Shown here: positions 15,782 to 24,632 of the stretch, in pieces | How positions within the stretch are numbered: position 1 is the stretch's first letter | Layout: every line of letters begins with the position of its first letter | Position numbers and translations under genes: made by a program | Assembly (NCBI RefSeq): GCF_006088715.1 | Contig: NZ_CP030771.1 | Location: forward strand, 3,906,001 to 3,970,000 | Origin: Streptomyces sp. YIM 121038 | GTDB lineage: Bacteria; Actinomycetota; Actinomycetes; Streptomycetales; Streptomycetaceae | Reading direction: 5' to 3' | Length of the DNA: 64,000 nucleotides | The notes under the pieces: generated by a model | Database searches by the model: none | What the model saw: the letters and a program-made list of their open reading frames with translations, nothing else | Told to the model about the DNA's origin: nothing

Positions 15782-16822
15782 TCAGCGGTTCACGGACTGG
15801 ATCTCCTTGACCACGACGTCCTGATCCGCACCGAACTCGCCGTCCGGCAGGTCGTCGCCCTTCTCCGTGGTGCTCGTCCAGCTGATCTTCCAGGTGACCG
15901 TGGCCTTCAGGCCGTACGTACCGTCTCCCGAGGACCGCAGGTACTTCACGCCGCACGGCGGCGTCTCCTCGCTCCCGCCCCTCGCCCAGGGCTCACCGAT
16001 CCGCCCCTTCACCACGGGGCACTCCCCCGAGACGGGGTAGGTCTCGGCGTCCTTCGTCCCGGGCTCGATCCGCAACGAGACCGGCTTCGCCGTCGTCGTA
16101 GCCGAAAGCCCCGTCCCCGGCAGACTCGCCGTGACGGAGACCTCCTTGAACCTCGCCCTGTCCAACCAGACCCAGGTCGGCAGATTCACTTTGGTCTCGC
16201 CCTTGGGCGCCATGGTGACCTCGGTTCCGGGGATGGGGAGTTCGTCGTAGGCGTACTCCGCGAGAATCCTCGGGGTGACGGCGAGAGGCTCGTCGGGGGT
16301 CTCCTTCTCGTCCACCCAGAAGGGCGGCTTGTTGCAGGAGTTCACCTTCGGATCGTCGAGGCGGTTCTCGTTCTTCACCGCCGCCCAGAACATCCCCTTG
16401 CCCTGCTTGTCCAGGTTGTAGTCCTTGTACTCGCCGTCCTTGTAGCGCTTGTCCAGAGCGTCTCCGAGAACGCCCCCGATGCCTCCGATGAACGGCAGGG
16501 AGTCCAGGCTGCGCAGCGCCTTCACGGTGGACTCCAACTGCTTCGGCGAGAAGGCGGGCTCGTACCAGCAGGCGGGCGGCGTCCAGTTGCTGTCGGCAGG
16601 AGTGAGCGTGCCGCTCTTCGGCGAACGCGAACTGCCGTTGGTCGTCGTCTGGATCTTCGTCCGAGCAAAGATGGTGCCGCCGTTCTTGCCACCCTTGCCA
16701 CTGCCCTCGATCGGCTTGCCGCCGCCCTTGCCACCGCTCGCGTAAGCGCTGCCGGGCACCACCACGGCCAGCGCGAGCACCGGCACGAGCGCGCACCGAA
16801 TCACCAGCCGGTTCACAGGCAT
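15782..16822 (-). CDS. Secreted protein of unknown function
   Basis: This is a 346-residue protein with a Sec signal peptide (about residues 1-29, 'CALVPVLALAVVVPGSAYAS') followed by a Gly/Lys-rich low-complexity stretch. The mature part has Cys-containing motifs 'WTPPACWYEPAFSPKQLEST', 'NSCNKPPFWVDE', 'SGECPVVKGRIGEPW' and 'TPPCGVKYLRSS'. Relatives are common in Streptomyces and are often labelled 'ATP/GTP-binding protein', but I see no P-loop to justify that. The ATG lies inside the end of the upstream lipoprotein gene (10-nt overlap), so the two are co-translated and probably act together outside the cell. Confidence 0.72.
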   Translation of the reverse strand: MPVNRLVIRCALVPVLALAVVVPGSAYASGGKGGGKPIEGSGKGGKNGGTIFARTKIQTTTNGSSRSPKSGTLTPADSNWTPPACWYEPAFSPKQLESTVKALRSLDSLPFIGGIGGVLGDALDKRYKDGEYKDYNLDKQGKGMFWAAVKNENRLDDPKVNSCNKPPFWVDEKETPDEPLAVTPRILAEYAYDELPIPGTEVTMAPKGETKVNLPTWVWLDRARFKEVSVTASLPGTGLSATTTAKPVSLRIEPGTKDAETYPVSGECPVVKGRIGEPWARGGSEETPPCGVKYLRSSGDGTYGLKATVTWKISWTSTTEKGDDLPDGEFGADQDVVVKEIQSVNR

Positions 16823-17472
16823 TGCTTCGCCGCCTCGATGGACGTGACCGAAGTCGTCTGCCAGACCCCTTCGGCGTTCCTCTCCAACCTCGTGTTGAAG
16901 AACGCGTAATCCTTGCCCGAGGCCGGGATCGACTTGTCCACCTTCTTGGACTTGCGATCCAGGGGATACGTCTTGCTCGAGTCCATGCAATAGGTCACCG
17001 CGGCGGTTCCCTTCTTGAGGATGGTGACGTTTCGCTGGTAATAGCGCGTCGTGCCGACGAACGACCTGCCCTCGTCATAGAAGCTCTTGATGTACGTGGC
17101 CGCCGACACCAGGGCATCCCCCGCCGAGTAGAACTTCAGCGCCGGGTGCTCCTTGGCGTTGACCGTGATCGCCTCATCGAGGGAGTCGATGCGCCGCTCG
17201 CTGTCCGCGAGGATCGCGTCCTTCTTTGCGTCGCCCGTCCGTCCGCCCTCGAAGACGTTCTCGACGTCCTTGGGCAGCTCGATCCGCGGTCGCTCTATCG
17301 CGTCGGCCGATGCCTTCGGGGACGGTGTGGCGGTCGGGCTGCTGCTGTTGCCGGCGCCCTCGATCTTGTCGTCGTTCTTGGAGCCGCCGTCTCCGCCGCC
17401 GCAGGCGGAGAGTGACAGGACTGCGGCAGCGGTCAGAGACGCGGCAGCGAGCAGTGTGGGTCGGCGGTTCAC
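16813..17472 (-). CDS. Lipoprotein of unknown function
   Basis: This is a 219-residue protein with a lipoprotein signal peptide and lipobox LSAC followed by GGGDGG. A Ser/Pro/Thr-rich linker leads to a globular C-terminal domain (about 70-215) with an NTF2/SnoaL-like length and feel, though I do not recognise it firmly. I chose the GTG at 17472 because GGGAG lies 5 nt upstream; an ATG at 17484 is the alternative. It is the first gene of a two-gene operon with the secreted protein downstream. A perfect 22-bp palindrome lies just upstream. Confidence 0.72.
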   Translation of the reverse strand: MNRRPTLLAAASLTAAAVLSLSACGGGDGGSKNDDKIEGAGNSSSPTATPSPKASADAIERPRIELPKDVENVFEGGRTGDAKKDAILADSERRIDSLDEAITVNAKEHPALKFYSAGDALVSAATYIKSFYDEGRSFVGTTRYYQRNVTILKKGTAAVTYCMDSSKTYPLDRKSKKVDKSIPASGKDYAFFNTRLERNAEGVWQTTSVTSIEAAKQCL

Positions 17473-17490
17473 AGTAGCTCCCATGGGACG

Positions 17491-17512
17491 TGGGTTCACT
17501 TGAGTGAACCCA
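17491..17512. promoter_or_regulatory. Perfect 22-bp palindrome (candidate operator)
   Basis: Ten-base arms TGGGTTCACT and AGTGAACCCA flank a 2-nt centre, 18-40 nt upstream of the lipoprotein GTG. Size and symmetry are those of a high-affinity dimeric repressor site. Confidence 0.7.
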
Positions 17513-17632
17513 CGCTATCCACGGGCAAAGCGGCGCGCGACGGTGAGGTTTGCCGAGGACGGGGGCAGATGGGGGCATACCCCCGCCGTGCGGCGGGGGT
17601 TGTTGCGGAACGGTCGCAGAACGCGGGGGCCC

Positions 17633-17694
17633 GCGTCACGCCCCCTCGGCGTCACGCCCCCTCGGCGTCACGCCCCCTCGGCGTCACGCCCCCG
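17633..17694. repeat. 16-bp tandem repeat, about four copies
   Basis: The unit GGCGTCACGCCCCCTC repeats nearly perfectly through the 3' end of the acyltransferase gene and beyond its stop. Because 16 is not a multiple of three, gain or loss of a unit would change the protein C-terminus. Confidence 0.85.
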
Positions 17695-18872
17695 CGACGC
17701 CGCTTCGCGGCGCCGTCCGGCCACACCCGTGGGCTACGCCGCGCGGCCAGGTCCTCCACCCAGCCCACGGCCAGCACCATCACTCCGATCAGCGGCCACA
17801 CCAGCATGAACATCCACATCGTGTACGTCGAGTCGAGCGCCGCCATCGTCCGCTCGGTCATGAACGGGACGTCGTACGCCATATCGATCAGTGGGACCGT
17901 CGCCATGATCAAGAGGTTGTGCCAGAGGTAGATCGTGACGGCACGGTTGTTGGAGAGGGTGATGAGTTTGTCCGCGTGGGCGAGGCGGCCGGGGAGCTGG
18001 TGCCAGGACGGGGAGTGGACGAGGAGCACGACGACGAAGCCGAGGGACCAGGTGGCCTGGGCGAGGGGGATGTCGTTGAGGTCCCAGCCGTCGGGGCCGA
18101 GGTGGCCGGAGGCCCACCACAGGCCGAACGCCATGGTGAGGGCGGCGAGGGAGACGGCCAGATAGCGCGGGACCCGCGCGAGGACGCCCTCCTGGTGGGC
18201 GAAGCCGAGGATCCAGCAGCCTCCGTAGACCGCGAAGTCACCGATGGCGTTGCCCGTTTCGCCGGGGATGCGGACGAGGCCGGTGGACAGCAGGGCGGTG
18301 AGGGCCAGGGGGGCGAGGAGCGTCGGCCAGGGGGCGCGGCGGAAGGCCCGCAGCAGCAGGGGGGACGCGAGAACGAACCACAGGTACGCGCGGAGGTACC
18401 AGAGCGGGCCGACCGCCTGCACGGCCCAGGTGTCCTCCAGGAGGCCCGCCTTGTCGCCCAGTTGCCAGGGGAAGGGCGGCGCGCCGAGCGGCAGCACGTA
18501 GTCGGCGAGGCTCAGCAGGCCCCAGGTGCCGCCGTGGTCCGGGTCGTCGGCCGGTTTCCAGCCCGCCGCGAAGAGCAGGAACAGGGCGGCCGCGCCGAAC
18601 ACCCACAGGGGCGGCAGGAGGCGCCGCAGGCGGGACGTGAGGACCTGCCGCGCCGGTCGCTCCAGGGAGCGCGCCGTCAGGGAGCCCGCGAGCGCGAACA
18701 TCACGCCCATCGAGGGGAACAGGATCGTCAGCCAGGCCCAGCCGAAGAGGTGGTAGACGACGACGCGGACCAGGGCGAGGGTGCGCAGCAGGTCGAGGTA
18801 GCGGTCCCGGGGGGCCCGGGCCGAGGGGGCTTCCCGCGCGGGAGGCTCCCCCACGCGCGTGGGGTGGGTCAT
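17652..18872 (-). CDS. Acyltransferase-3 family membrane protein
   Basis: This is a 406-residue integral membrane acyltransferase with about ten helices, including 'YLDLLRTLALVRVVVYHLFG' with the catalytic-type His, and 'LITLSNNRAVTIYLWHNLL'. Such enzymes O-acylate surface polysaccharides or lipids. Its ATG overlaps the stop of the matB-like gene (ATGA), so it is the third gene of the exopolysaccharide operon and probably modifies that polymer. The C-terminus runs into a 16-bp tandem repeat and may vary between strains. Confidence 0.83.
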   Translation of the reverse strand: MTHPTRVGEPPAREAPSARAPRDRYLDLLRTLALVRVVVYHLFGWAWLTILFPSMGVMFALAGSLTARSLERPARQVLTSRLRRLLPPLWVFGAAALFLLFAAGWKPADDPDHGGTWGLLSLADYVLPLGAPPFPWQLGDKAGLLEDTWAVQAVGPLWYLRAYLWFVLASPLLLRAFRRAPWPTLLAPLALTALLSTGLVRIPGETGNAIGDFAVYGGCWILGFAHQEGVLARVPRYLAVSLAALTMAFGLWWASGHLGPDGWDLNDIPLAQATWSLGFVVVLLVHSPSWHQLPGRLAHADKLITLSNNRAVTIYLWHNLLIMATVPLIDMAYDVPFMTERTMAALDSTYTMWMFMLVWPLIGVMVLAVGWVEDLAARRSPRVWPDGAAKRRRGGVTPRGRDAEGA

Positions 18873-21067
18873 GCCACCGACCCCCCTTCCGCGCCGCCGC
18901 CCCACCGCCGCGGCGCCGCGCCCGGCGCCTCCACCACGCCCGTGCGGCGGAGCTTCTGCCAGCGCAGCCGCCCGCCGGTGAGGGCGGTGATCCAGGACTG
19001 GAGCAGGACGACGTACATCAGCTGCCGGTAGAGGACCTGCTGGAGCGGCAGCGAGATGAGGTGGGTCATGGGCTCGCGGTCGAGGCGGAAGGCGTACGCC
19101 GCGCACACCGCCTGGACGGCGAGGACGCCGAGCCAGGCCGCGACCGTCTTCTGGGTGGGGCCGAAGACCAGGCCGTAGAGGAGGAAGACGTCGATGAGGG
19201 GGGCCAGGAGCGGGGCCAGGACCATGAACAGGGAGACCAGGGGCAGGCCGACGCGGCCGAAGCGGCCCGAGGGGCCGGTGTCGACGAGCGCGCGCCGGTG
19301 CTTCCAGATCGCCTGCATCGTGCCGTACGACCAGCGGTAGCGCTGGGACCACAGCTGGCGCACGGTCTCGGGGGCCTCGGTCCACGCGCGGGCCCGCTCC
19401 GCGTACACCACGCGCCAGCCGTCGCGGTGCAGGGCCATCGTGATGTCGGTGTCCTCGGCGAGCGTGTCGTCGCTCATGCCGCCGACCCGCTCCAGGGCGG
19501 AGCGGCGGAAGGCGCCGACGGCACCGGGGATGGTGGGCATGCAGCGCAGCACGTCGTACATGCGGCGGTCGAGGTTGAAGCCCATCACGTACTCGATGTG
19601 CTGCCAGGCGCCGATGAGCGAGTCCCTGTTGCCGACCTTGGCGTTGCCCGCCACGGCGCCCACGCGCGGGTCGCCGAAGGGCCGCACCAGCTCCCGTACG
19701 GTCGACGCCTCGAAGACGGTGTCGCCGTCCATCATCACGACGAGGTCGTGGCGCGCGTTGGCCAGGCCCCTGTTGAGCGCCGCGGGCTTGCCCGCGTTGA
19801 GCTGGCGCACGACGCGTACGTTCGGCAGGCCGAGGCCCTCGACGATGCGGGCGGTGCCGTCCGACGAGCCGTCGTCGACGACGACGACCTCGATGGGGTG
19901 GTCGCTCGCCATGAGGGAGCGGACGGTGTTCTCGATGCACTTCGCCTCGTTGTACGCGGGCACGAGCACCGAGACCGGCTCCGTCACGGGCGCGCCCCAC
20001 CGGAAGCCGTGTTTGCGGACGCGACGGGTGTGGATCGCGGAGAGCGCCAGCATCAGGGCGAACCGGCCGAGGACCAGGAAGCCGATCACGGCGAGGCCCA
20101 CGACCAGGATGTCCGTGACGTACTCGGACGCGGTGACCAGGGCGATCCAGATCCGGCCCTGCCAGAGCGCGAAGCCGCTCACGCGCGCGTGGGCGCTGGG
20201 GGCGTGCAGGGCCTCGGTGAGGTTGGTGAACCGGTAGCCCTGCTCCTCGAGCGTCGGCAGGAAGCGGCCGAGGGCCGCCACCGTCTGGGAGCGGTCGCCG
20301 CCGGAGTCGTGCATGAGGACGATGGCGCCCTTGCCGTCCGCGGGGGTGGCACGGCGGATGATCTCGTCGACGCCGGGGCGCTTCCAGTCCTCGCTGTCGG
20401 TGTCGTTGACGACGGTCAGATAGCCGCGGCTCCCGATGTGCCGCGCGACCGGCCACGACGCGTTGTCCATGGCGTCGGCGAAGGAGGAGTACGGCGGGCG
20501 GAAGAGCGAGGTGCGGATGCCCGCGGCGCCCGCGAGCGCCAGCTGGTTCTGGGACAGCTCCCGGTCGATGCGGCCCTTCGACTGGTACGACAGGTCGGGG
20601 TGGTTGAAGGTGTGCAGGCCGACCTCGTGGCCCTCGCGGACCATCCGCGCGACCAGACCGGGGTGGCGCGAGGCCATCGTGCCGGTGACGAAGAAGACGC
20701 CGTGCGCGTCGTGTTCGGCCAGGACGTCGAGGACCTTCGGGGTCCACCGGGGGTCCGGGCCGTCGTCGAAGGTCAGCACGACGTGGTGGTCGGGCACGCG
20801 CAGGGTCTTCTGCCGGTCTCCGCGCGTGTCGATGACCGGACCGCCCCGCAGGATCTCCCGGGGGACGCGATCGGTGGCGACGGGCGGGCGTACGCGGTGG
20901 TCGGCGAGGATCTCGCTGTGCACGTACCCGCGGAGCAGCAGCATCGCGCACAGGGCCACGAGCAGGAGGCTGGGCAGGAGATAGCGCATGGGGAGGCGGC
21001 GGCCCGCGCGGACGGGGGAGCGTACGGCGCGGTGGGCCGCCCCGCGGCCGCCGGAGCGGGAGGGCAC
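18869..21067 (-). CDS. matB: Bifunctional polysaccharide deacetylase / family-2 glycosyltransferase (MatB-like)
   Basis: This is a 732-residue membrane protein. A membrane anchor lies near residues 28-47. A NodB polysaccharide-deacetylase domain follows, with 'VVLTFDDGPDP' (Asp101-Asp102) and 'HTFNHPDL' (His152, His156). After helices at about 310-342 comes a processive GT2 domain: 'VSVLVPAYNEAKCIENTV', DDG near 398-400, 'MMDGDTVFE', 'LAEDTDITM' and QxxRW at 575-579. Terminal helices follow. This matches MatB, which makes the poly-beta-1,6-GlcNAc-type glue that drives Streptomyces hyphal aggregation. The GTG at 21067 has a consensus AGGAGG 7 nt upstream. The matA-like frame overlaps its first ~98 codons. 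Confidence 0.88.
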   Translation of the reverse strand: MPSRSGGRGAAHRAVRSPVRAGRRLPMRYLLPSLLLVALCAMLLLRGYVHSEILADHRVRPPVATDRVPREILRGGPVIDTRGDRQKTLRVPDHHVVLTFDDGPDPRWTPKVLDVLAEHDAHGVFFVTGTMASRHPGLVARMVREGHEVGLHTFNHPDLSYQSKGRIDRELSQNQLALAGAAGIRTSLFRPPYSSFADAMDNASWPVARHIGSRGYLTVVNDTDSEDWKRPGVDEIIRRATPADGKGAIVLMHDSGGDRSQTVAALGRFLPTLEEQGYRFTNLTEALHAPSAHARVSGFALWQGRIWIALVTASEYVTDILVVGLAVIGFLVLGRFALMLALSAIHTRRVRKHGFRWGAPVTEPVSVLVPAYNEAKCIENTVRSLMASDHPIEVVVVDDGSSDGTARIVEGLGLPNVRVVRQLNAGKPAALNRGLANARHDLVVMMDGDTVFEASTVRELVRPFGDPRVGAVAGNAKVGNRDSLIGAWQHIEYVMGFNLDRRMYDVLRCMPTIPGAVGAFRRSALERVGGMSDDTLAEDTDITMALHRDGWRVVYAERARAWTEAPETVRQLWSQRYRWSYGTMQAIWKHRRALVDTGPSGRFGRVGLPLVSLFMVLAPLLAPLIDVFLLYGLVFGPTQKTVAAWLGVLAVQAVCAAYAFRLDREPMTHLISLPLQQVLYRQLMYVVLLQSWITALTGGRLRWQKLRRTGVVEAPGAAPRRWGGGAEGGSVA

Positions 21068-22002
21068 GGCTGGGCCTCCTGGGGTGGGGAGGCGCCCGCG
21101 TCGGTCACGGGCTCTGTCCCGGAGGAGGCCTCGCCGCCCACCTGTGAGCCGTCGCCGCCGCTCCCGCTCCCGGCCTCGGCCTCGGGTGACGGGGCGGGCG
21201 GGGCGACAGGGGGCTCGGGGTCCCGCGACGGCTCGGGGGCCGGAGGTTCGGGGTCGCTCGTGGGGGCCGGGGCGGGGGCTGCGCCGCCGTCCGTCGGGCG
21301 GGGCGCGGGCCGCTCGCCGCGGCGGGTCGGGGCCGGTGCCGGCGCCGGGGCAGCGGGGGCGCCCGGCCCGCCGTCGTCACGGGCCTTGGAGGGCGCGGCC
21401 GGGCCGGGGCCGCCGGACGGGACGACGACACGGTCCGGGGCGGTGCCGCTCGTCGTCCGCGAGGGACCGGGCGAGGGCGTCCTGCCGGGCGTGGGGGCCT
21501 TATCGGGCGAACTCGTCGACTCCGCGGGCACGTTCGGCGTGTCGACCTTGCTCGCGGGCTGCTCGTCCGCGGGGTCGGGCACGGGCAGCCAGGGCGCGCT
21601 GGAGTTGCCGGAGGCGAGGGTCGCGACGATGACGACCGCGTACCCGGCGCAGGCCAGGCCGACGAAGGTGCCGATGCGGCGGTATCTGCGGCCGCGGCGT
21701 CCCGTCTCGTCGACGAACACCGGCCTGTCGGCCATGTCTGTGGTGTCTGAAACCGTTCCCATGACGCGGGTGTCCCCGGCACCACCAGGAGACTCCCCCG
21801 CCAAGTGCCGCCCCACACCGTCGATCTGGACCGTGACCTCGTGCGGATCGTGCGCGTACCCCGCCGGCGCGAGGGTGGGGCCCAGCGGTTCCGCCCCCGG
21901 GCGACCGCGCGGGTCCGCCGGGGAATCACCTGGTAGATCGCCTGTCAGCACGCTCGCCGGGTCGTTCGACAGCGTGTTCTCCCGCCACTTCTCGCCGCGC
22001 AC
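20773..22002 (-). CDS. matA: MatA-like membrane protein with Pro-rich extracellular region
   Basis: The frame encodes 409 residues. The conserved N-terminal part has 'EVTVQIDGVGRHL' and 'RPVFVDETGRRGRRYRRIGT'. One membrane helix ('FVGLACAGYAVVIVATLA', about residues 112-129) is followed by a long Pro/Ala/Gly/Ser-rich outside region. The GTG at 22002 has GGGGGG 6 nt upstream; ATG 21762 is a shorter alternative. The frame would normally be expected to end at the matB start, but there it reads CCG TGC and stays open to 20773, adding about 98 Cys/Ala/Ser-rich residues that are only an out-of-frame copy of matB. The functional protein probably ends near residue 312. Confidence 0.7.
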   Translation of the reverse strand: MRGEKWRENTLSNDPASVLTGDLPGDSPADPRGRPGAEPLGPTLAPAGYAHDPHEVTVQIDGVGRHLAGESPGGAGDTRVMGTVSDTTDMADRPVFVDETGRRGRRYRRIGTFVGLACAGYAVVIVATLASGNSSAPWLPVPDPADEQPASKVDTPNVPAESTSSPDKAPTPGRTPSPGPSRTTSGTAPDRVVVPSGGPGPAAPSKARDDGGPGAPAAPAPAPAPTRRGERPAPRPTDGGAAPAPAPTSDPEPPAPEPSRDPEPPVAPPAPSPEAEAGSGSGGDGSQVGGEASSGTEPVTDAGASPPQEAQPCPPAPAAAGRPTAPYAPPSARAAASPCAISCPASCSWPCARCCCSAGTCTARSSPTTAYARPSPPIASPGRSCGAVRSSTRAETGRRPCACPTTTSC

Positions 22003-22161
22003 GCGCAACCCCCCAATGGACCGGTGCGGGTGCGCGTACGACGCCCCGGGCCCTCGTCGTCCGGGCCGGTCCCCCACCCGGCCCGAGCGCCCCTTTTATC
22101 ACACCGCACCCGGGCCCCGAATGTAGCGCACGCCGGTGACAACAGCGTTTTCTCGTCAGTC

Positions 22162-23154
22162 TCAACTCACCATGATGAGTGCATCGGTGTCCGGAATCCA
22201 TGCGTTCACCGGTTTGAGCAGCCATCCTTCCGCCGCGGCGAGTTCGGCCGCCGCGCGCCGCAGCGCGTCGAGACCGGGGTGGTCGAGACCGCGCCGCCAC
22301 ACCAGGGACACCGGAGACAGCGGCACCGGGTCGACGAGCGGCCGCAGCACGCAGCCGGGCAGCTCGGGGAAGCCGACCACGGCGAGCACGGGGTTGCGGT
22401 GCTTGGCCATGATCCGCGCGAACTCCTCGGGCCCGACGGCCAGCGGGGCGGGCGGCGCGACCTCGATGCCCCGGCCCGCGAAGAGGCGTTCGGCCAGGTC
22501 GGTCCACTCCAGGGTGCGGTCGTTGCCCGCGCCCGCGTACACGCGCTCACCCGCGAGCCGGGCCAGCGGCACCTCCGCGAGGGCCGTCAGCGGATGCCCG
22601 GCCGGGAGCAGCACCGCCATCGGCTCGTACCGTACGGGCTGCTGCGCGAGCCCGGCGCGCAGGGCGGCGGACAGCCCCGCGTACCGGCCGAACGAGGCGT
22701 CGATCCGGCCCGCGGCGATCTCGGCCGCCGCGCCCGTCAGACCGCTCTCGAAGCGGGCCATCAGCTCGCAGTGCGGGGCCAGTTCGCGGGCCCGCTCCAG
22801 GATCCGCCCGAAGACCAGGCCGGGGCTGTTGAGGTCGACCAGGAGGGGGCGGGCGGCGGTGGTGTTGCCGCGCGTGAAGGCGGCCGTCAGCTCGTCCTGT
22901 GCCGCCAGGACCCGCCGGGCGTACGGCAGCAGCCGCTCGCCGTCGGCCGTCAGCGCGACCTGTCGCGTCGACCGCGCGAACAGGTCCGTCCCCAACTCGC
23001 GCTCCAGACGCCGCACATCACGGCTCAGCGCCTGCTGGGCGACGTAGAGGCGGGCGGCCGCCCGCGTGAAGTGCAGTTCCTCGGCGACGACGACGAACGC
23101 GCGGAGCAGCCGCGGCTCCACATCACGGGGCGCCCCGGGCGGTGAGGTGAGCAT
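22162..23154 (-). CDS. LysR-family transcriptional regulator
   Basis: This is a 330-residue LTTR with a winged HTH at residues 13-72 ('VEPRLLRAFVVVAEELHFTR', 'AAARLYVAQQALSRDVRRLE') and an effector-binding domain after residue 100. It is divergent from an MFS transporter with an 83-bp spacer, so that transporter is the probable target. It ends upstream of matA, separated by about 160 bp. The ligand is unknown. Confidence 0.9.
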   Translation of the reverse strand: MLTSPPGAPRDVEPRLLRAFVVVAEELHFTRAAARLYVAQQALSRDVRRLERELGTDLFARSTRQVALTADGERLLPYARRVLAAQDELTAAFTRGNTTAARPLLVDLNSPGLVFGRILERARELAPHCELMARFESGLTGAAAEIAAGRIDASFGRYAGLSAALRAGLAQQPVRYEPMAVLLPAGHPLTALAEVPLARLAGERVYAGAGNDRTLEWTDLAERLFAGRGIEVAPPAPLAVGPEEFARIMAKHRNPVLAVVGFPELPGCVLRPLVDPVPLSPVSLVWRRGLDHPGLDALRRAAAELAAAEGWLLKPVNAWIPDTDALIMVS

Positions 23155-23237
23155 CCGGGGAACTTACAACGCGGGCGCGTCAATCGCCCTCCAGTAGGTG
23201 TTGGACCACTCCTGGGGGCAGCGATCAGCCTGGAGCC

Positions 23238-24632
23238 ATGCCGCAAGCCCCTTCCGACTCCCCCGACATATCCCCCACCGCCGCCGCCCCCACCGCCGCC
23301 GCCCCCTCCGCCGTCCCCTCCTCCGCCGCCGCCGACGCGCCCGCGTCCCCCTCCCCCGAGGCACTCGCGTCCCCTTCCCCCGGCACCTCCGGGGACAGGG
23401 GCGCCCGCCGCAATCCCTACGCCCGTCTCTTCGCCGTCCCCGGAGCCACCGCCTTCACCGTCGGCAACCTCATCGCCCGGCTGCCCATGGGGATGTTCAG
23501 CGTGAGCGCGGTGACGATGATCGCCGGATCCCGCGGCTCGTACGCGCTCGCGGGCGCCGTCACGGCCACCGGGCTCGCGGCCACCGCCGTCGTGGCGCCC
23601 TGGACGGCGCGGCTCGTCGACCGCTACGGCCAGGCGCGCGTGGCCGTGCCCGCCACCGCGTTCGCCGTGCTCGGCTCGCTCTGCCTGCTGCTGTGCGTGC
23701 GCTACGGGGCCCCCGACTGGACCCTGTTCGCCTCGTACGCCGCCACGGCCACCGTCCCGAACACCGGCGGCATGTCGCGCGCCCGCTGGGCCCACCTCCT
23801 GAAGGGCGACGCGCGCGCCCTGCACACCGCCAACTCCTTCGAACAGGCGGCGGACGAGCTGTGCTTCATGCTCGGCCCGGTGCTCGCGGCCTTCCTGTGC
23901 GGGACGTTCTTCCCGCAGGCGGGCACCCTCGTGGCCGCCGCGCTGCTCCTGACCGGCGTGCTGCTCTTCACCGCCCAGCGCGCGACGGAACCGCCGCCCC
24001 ACGGGCGCCCGGACGCCGCCGCGCGGACGGGCTCGCCCCTGCGCGCACGGGGGATGCCCGCGCTGCTCGTCGTGTTCCTGGCCACCGGCGCGGTCTTCGG
24101 CGCCATGGAGGTCGTCACCATCGCCTACGCCGACGAGCGCGGCCACAAGGCGGCCGCGGGCGCCGTCCTGGCCCTCCAGGCGGCGGGCTCGTGCGCCGCG
24201 GGGCTCGTCTTCGGCGCCCTGCGGCCGCGCGGCCCGCTGCACCGCCGCAGGCTGCTGTGCGCGGCGGCGATGGCGGCCCTGATGGGGCTGCCGCTGCTCG
24301 CGGCCACCGCCACCGGCTCGCTCGTCGTCCTCGCCGGGGCGCTGCTGTGCGCCGGGATGGCCACCGCGCCGACGATGGTGACCAGCATGACGCTGGTCCA
24401 GCGGCTCACCCCCGAGGGGCGGACGAACGAGGGCATGACCCTCGCCGTGACCGGCCTCCTCGGGGGCATCGCCTGCGGCGCGGCGGCGAGCGGCTGGACC
24501 GTGGAACACCTGGGCGCCACCACGGGCTACGTCGTACCGGTGGCCGCCGCGGGCTGCGCGCTGCTGCTCACGCTGCTCGGCGGGGACCCCACCAGGGGCA
24601 CCGGCGGCGCCGTCAGCACCGGGCGGGCTTGA
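23238..24632 (+). CDS. MFS transporter
   Basis: This is a 464-residue MFS protein with 12 predicted helices starting near residue 65. The first ~58 residues are a low-complexity Ala/Pro/Ser/Thr stretch of the type 'APTAAAPSAVPSSAAA', which is not typical. Helix motifs include 'NLIARLPMGMFSVSAVTMIA' and 'SRARWAHLLKGDARALHTAN'. It resembles the Streptomyces arabinose-efflux-permease-like group; the substrate is unknown. The ATG at 23238 follows GGAG. An internal start near residue 60 is conceivable. The 3' end overlaps the convergent carboxypeptidase gene by 20 bp. Confidence 0.85.
   Translation: MPQAPSDSPDISPTAAAPTAAAPSAVPSSAAADAPASPSPEALASPSPGTSGDRGARRNPYARLFAVPGATAFTVGNLIARLPMGMFSVSAVTMIAGSRGSYALAGAVTATGLAATAVVAPWTARLVDRYGQARVAVPATAFAVLGSLCLLLCVRYGAPDWTLFASYAATATVPNTGGMSRARWAHLLKGDARALHTANSFEQAADELCFMLGPVLAAFLCGTFFPQAGTLVAAALLLTGVLLFTAQRATEPPPHGRPDAAARTGSPLRARGMPALLVVFLATGAVFGAMEVVTIAYADERGHKAAAGAVLALQAAGSCAAGLVFGALRPRGPLHRRRLLCAAAMAALMGLPLLAATATGSLVVLAGALLCAGMATAPTMVTSMTLVQRLTPEGRTNEGMTLAVTGLLGGIACGAAASGWTVEHLGATTGYVVPVAAAGCALLLTLLGGDPTRGTGGAVSTGRA

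Noticed and set aside
17633..17694. Tandem repeats as a CRISPR array
   Set aside because: Units are 16 bp without spacers and no cas genes are nearby; the 14085-14136 repeats were rejected for the same reason.
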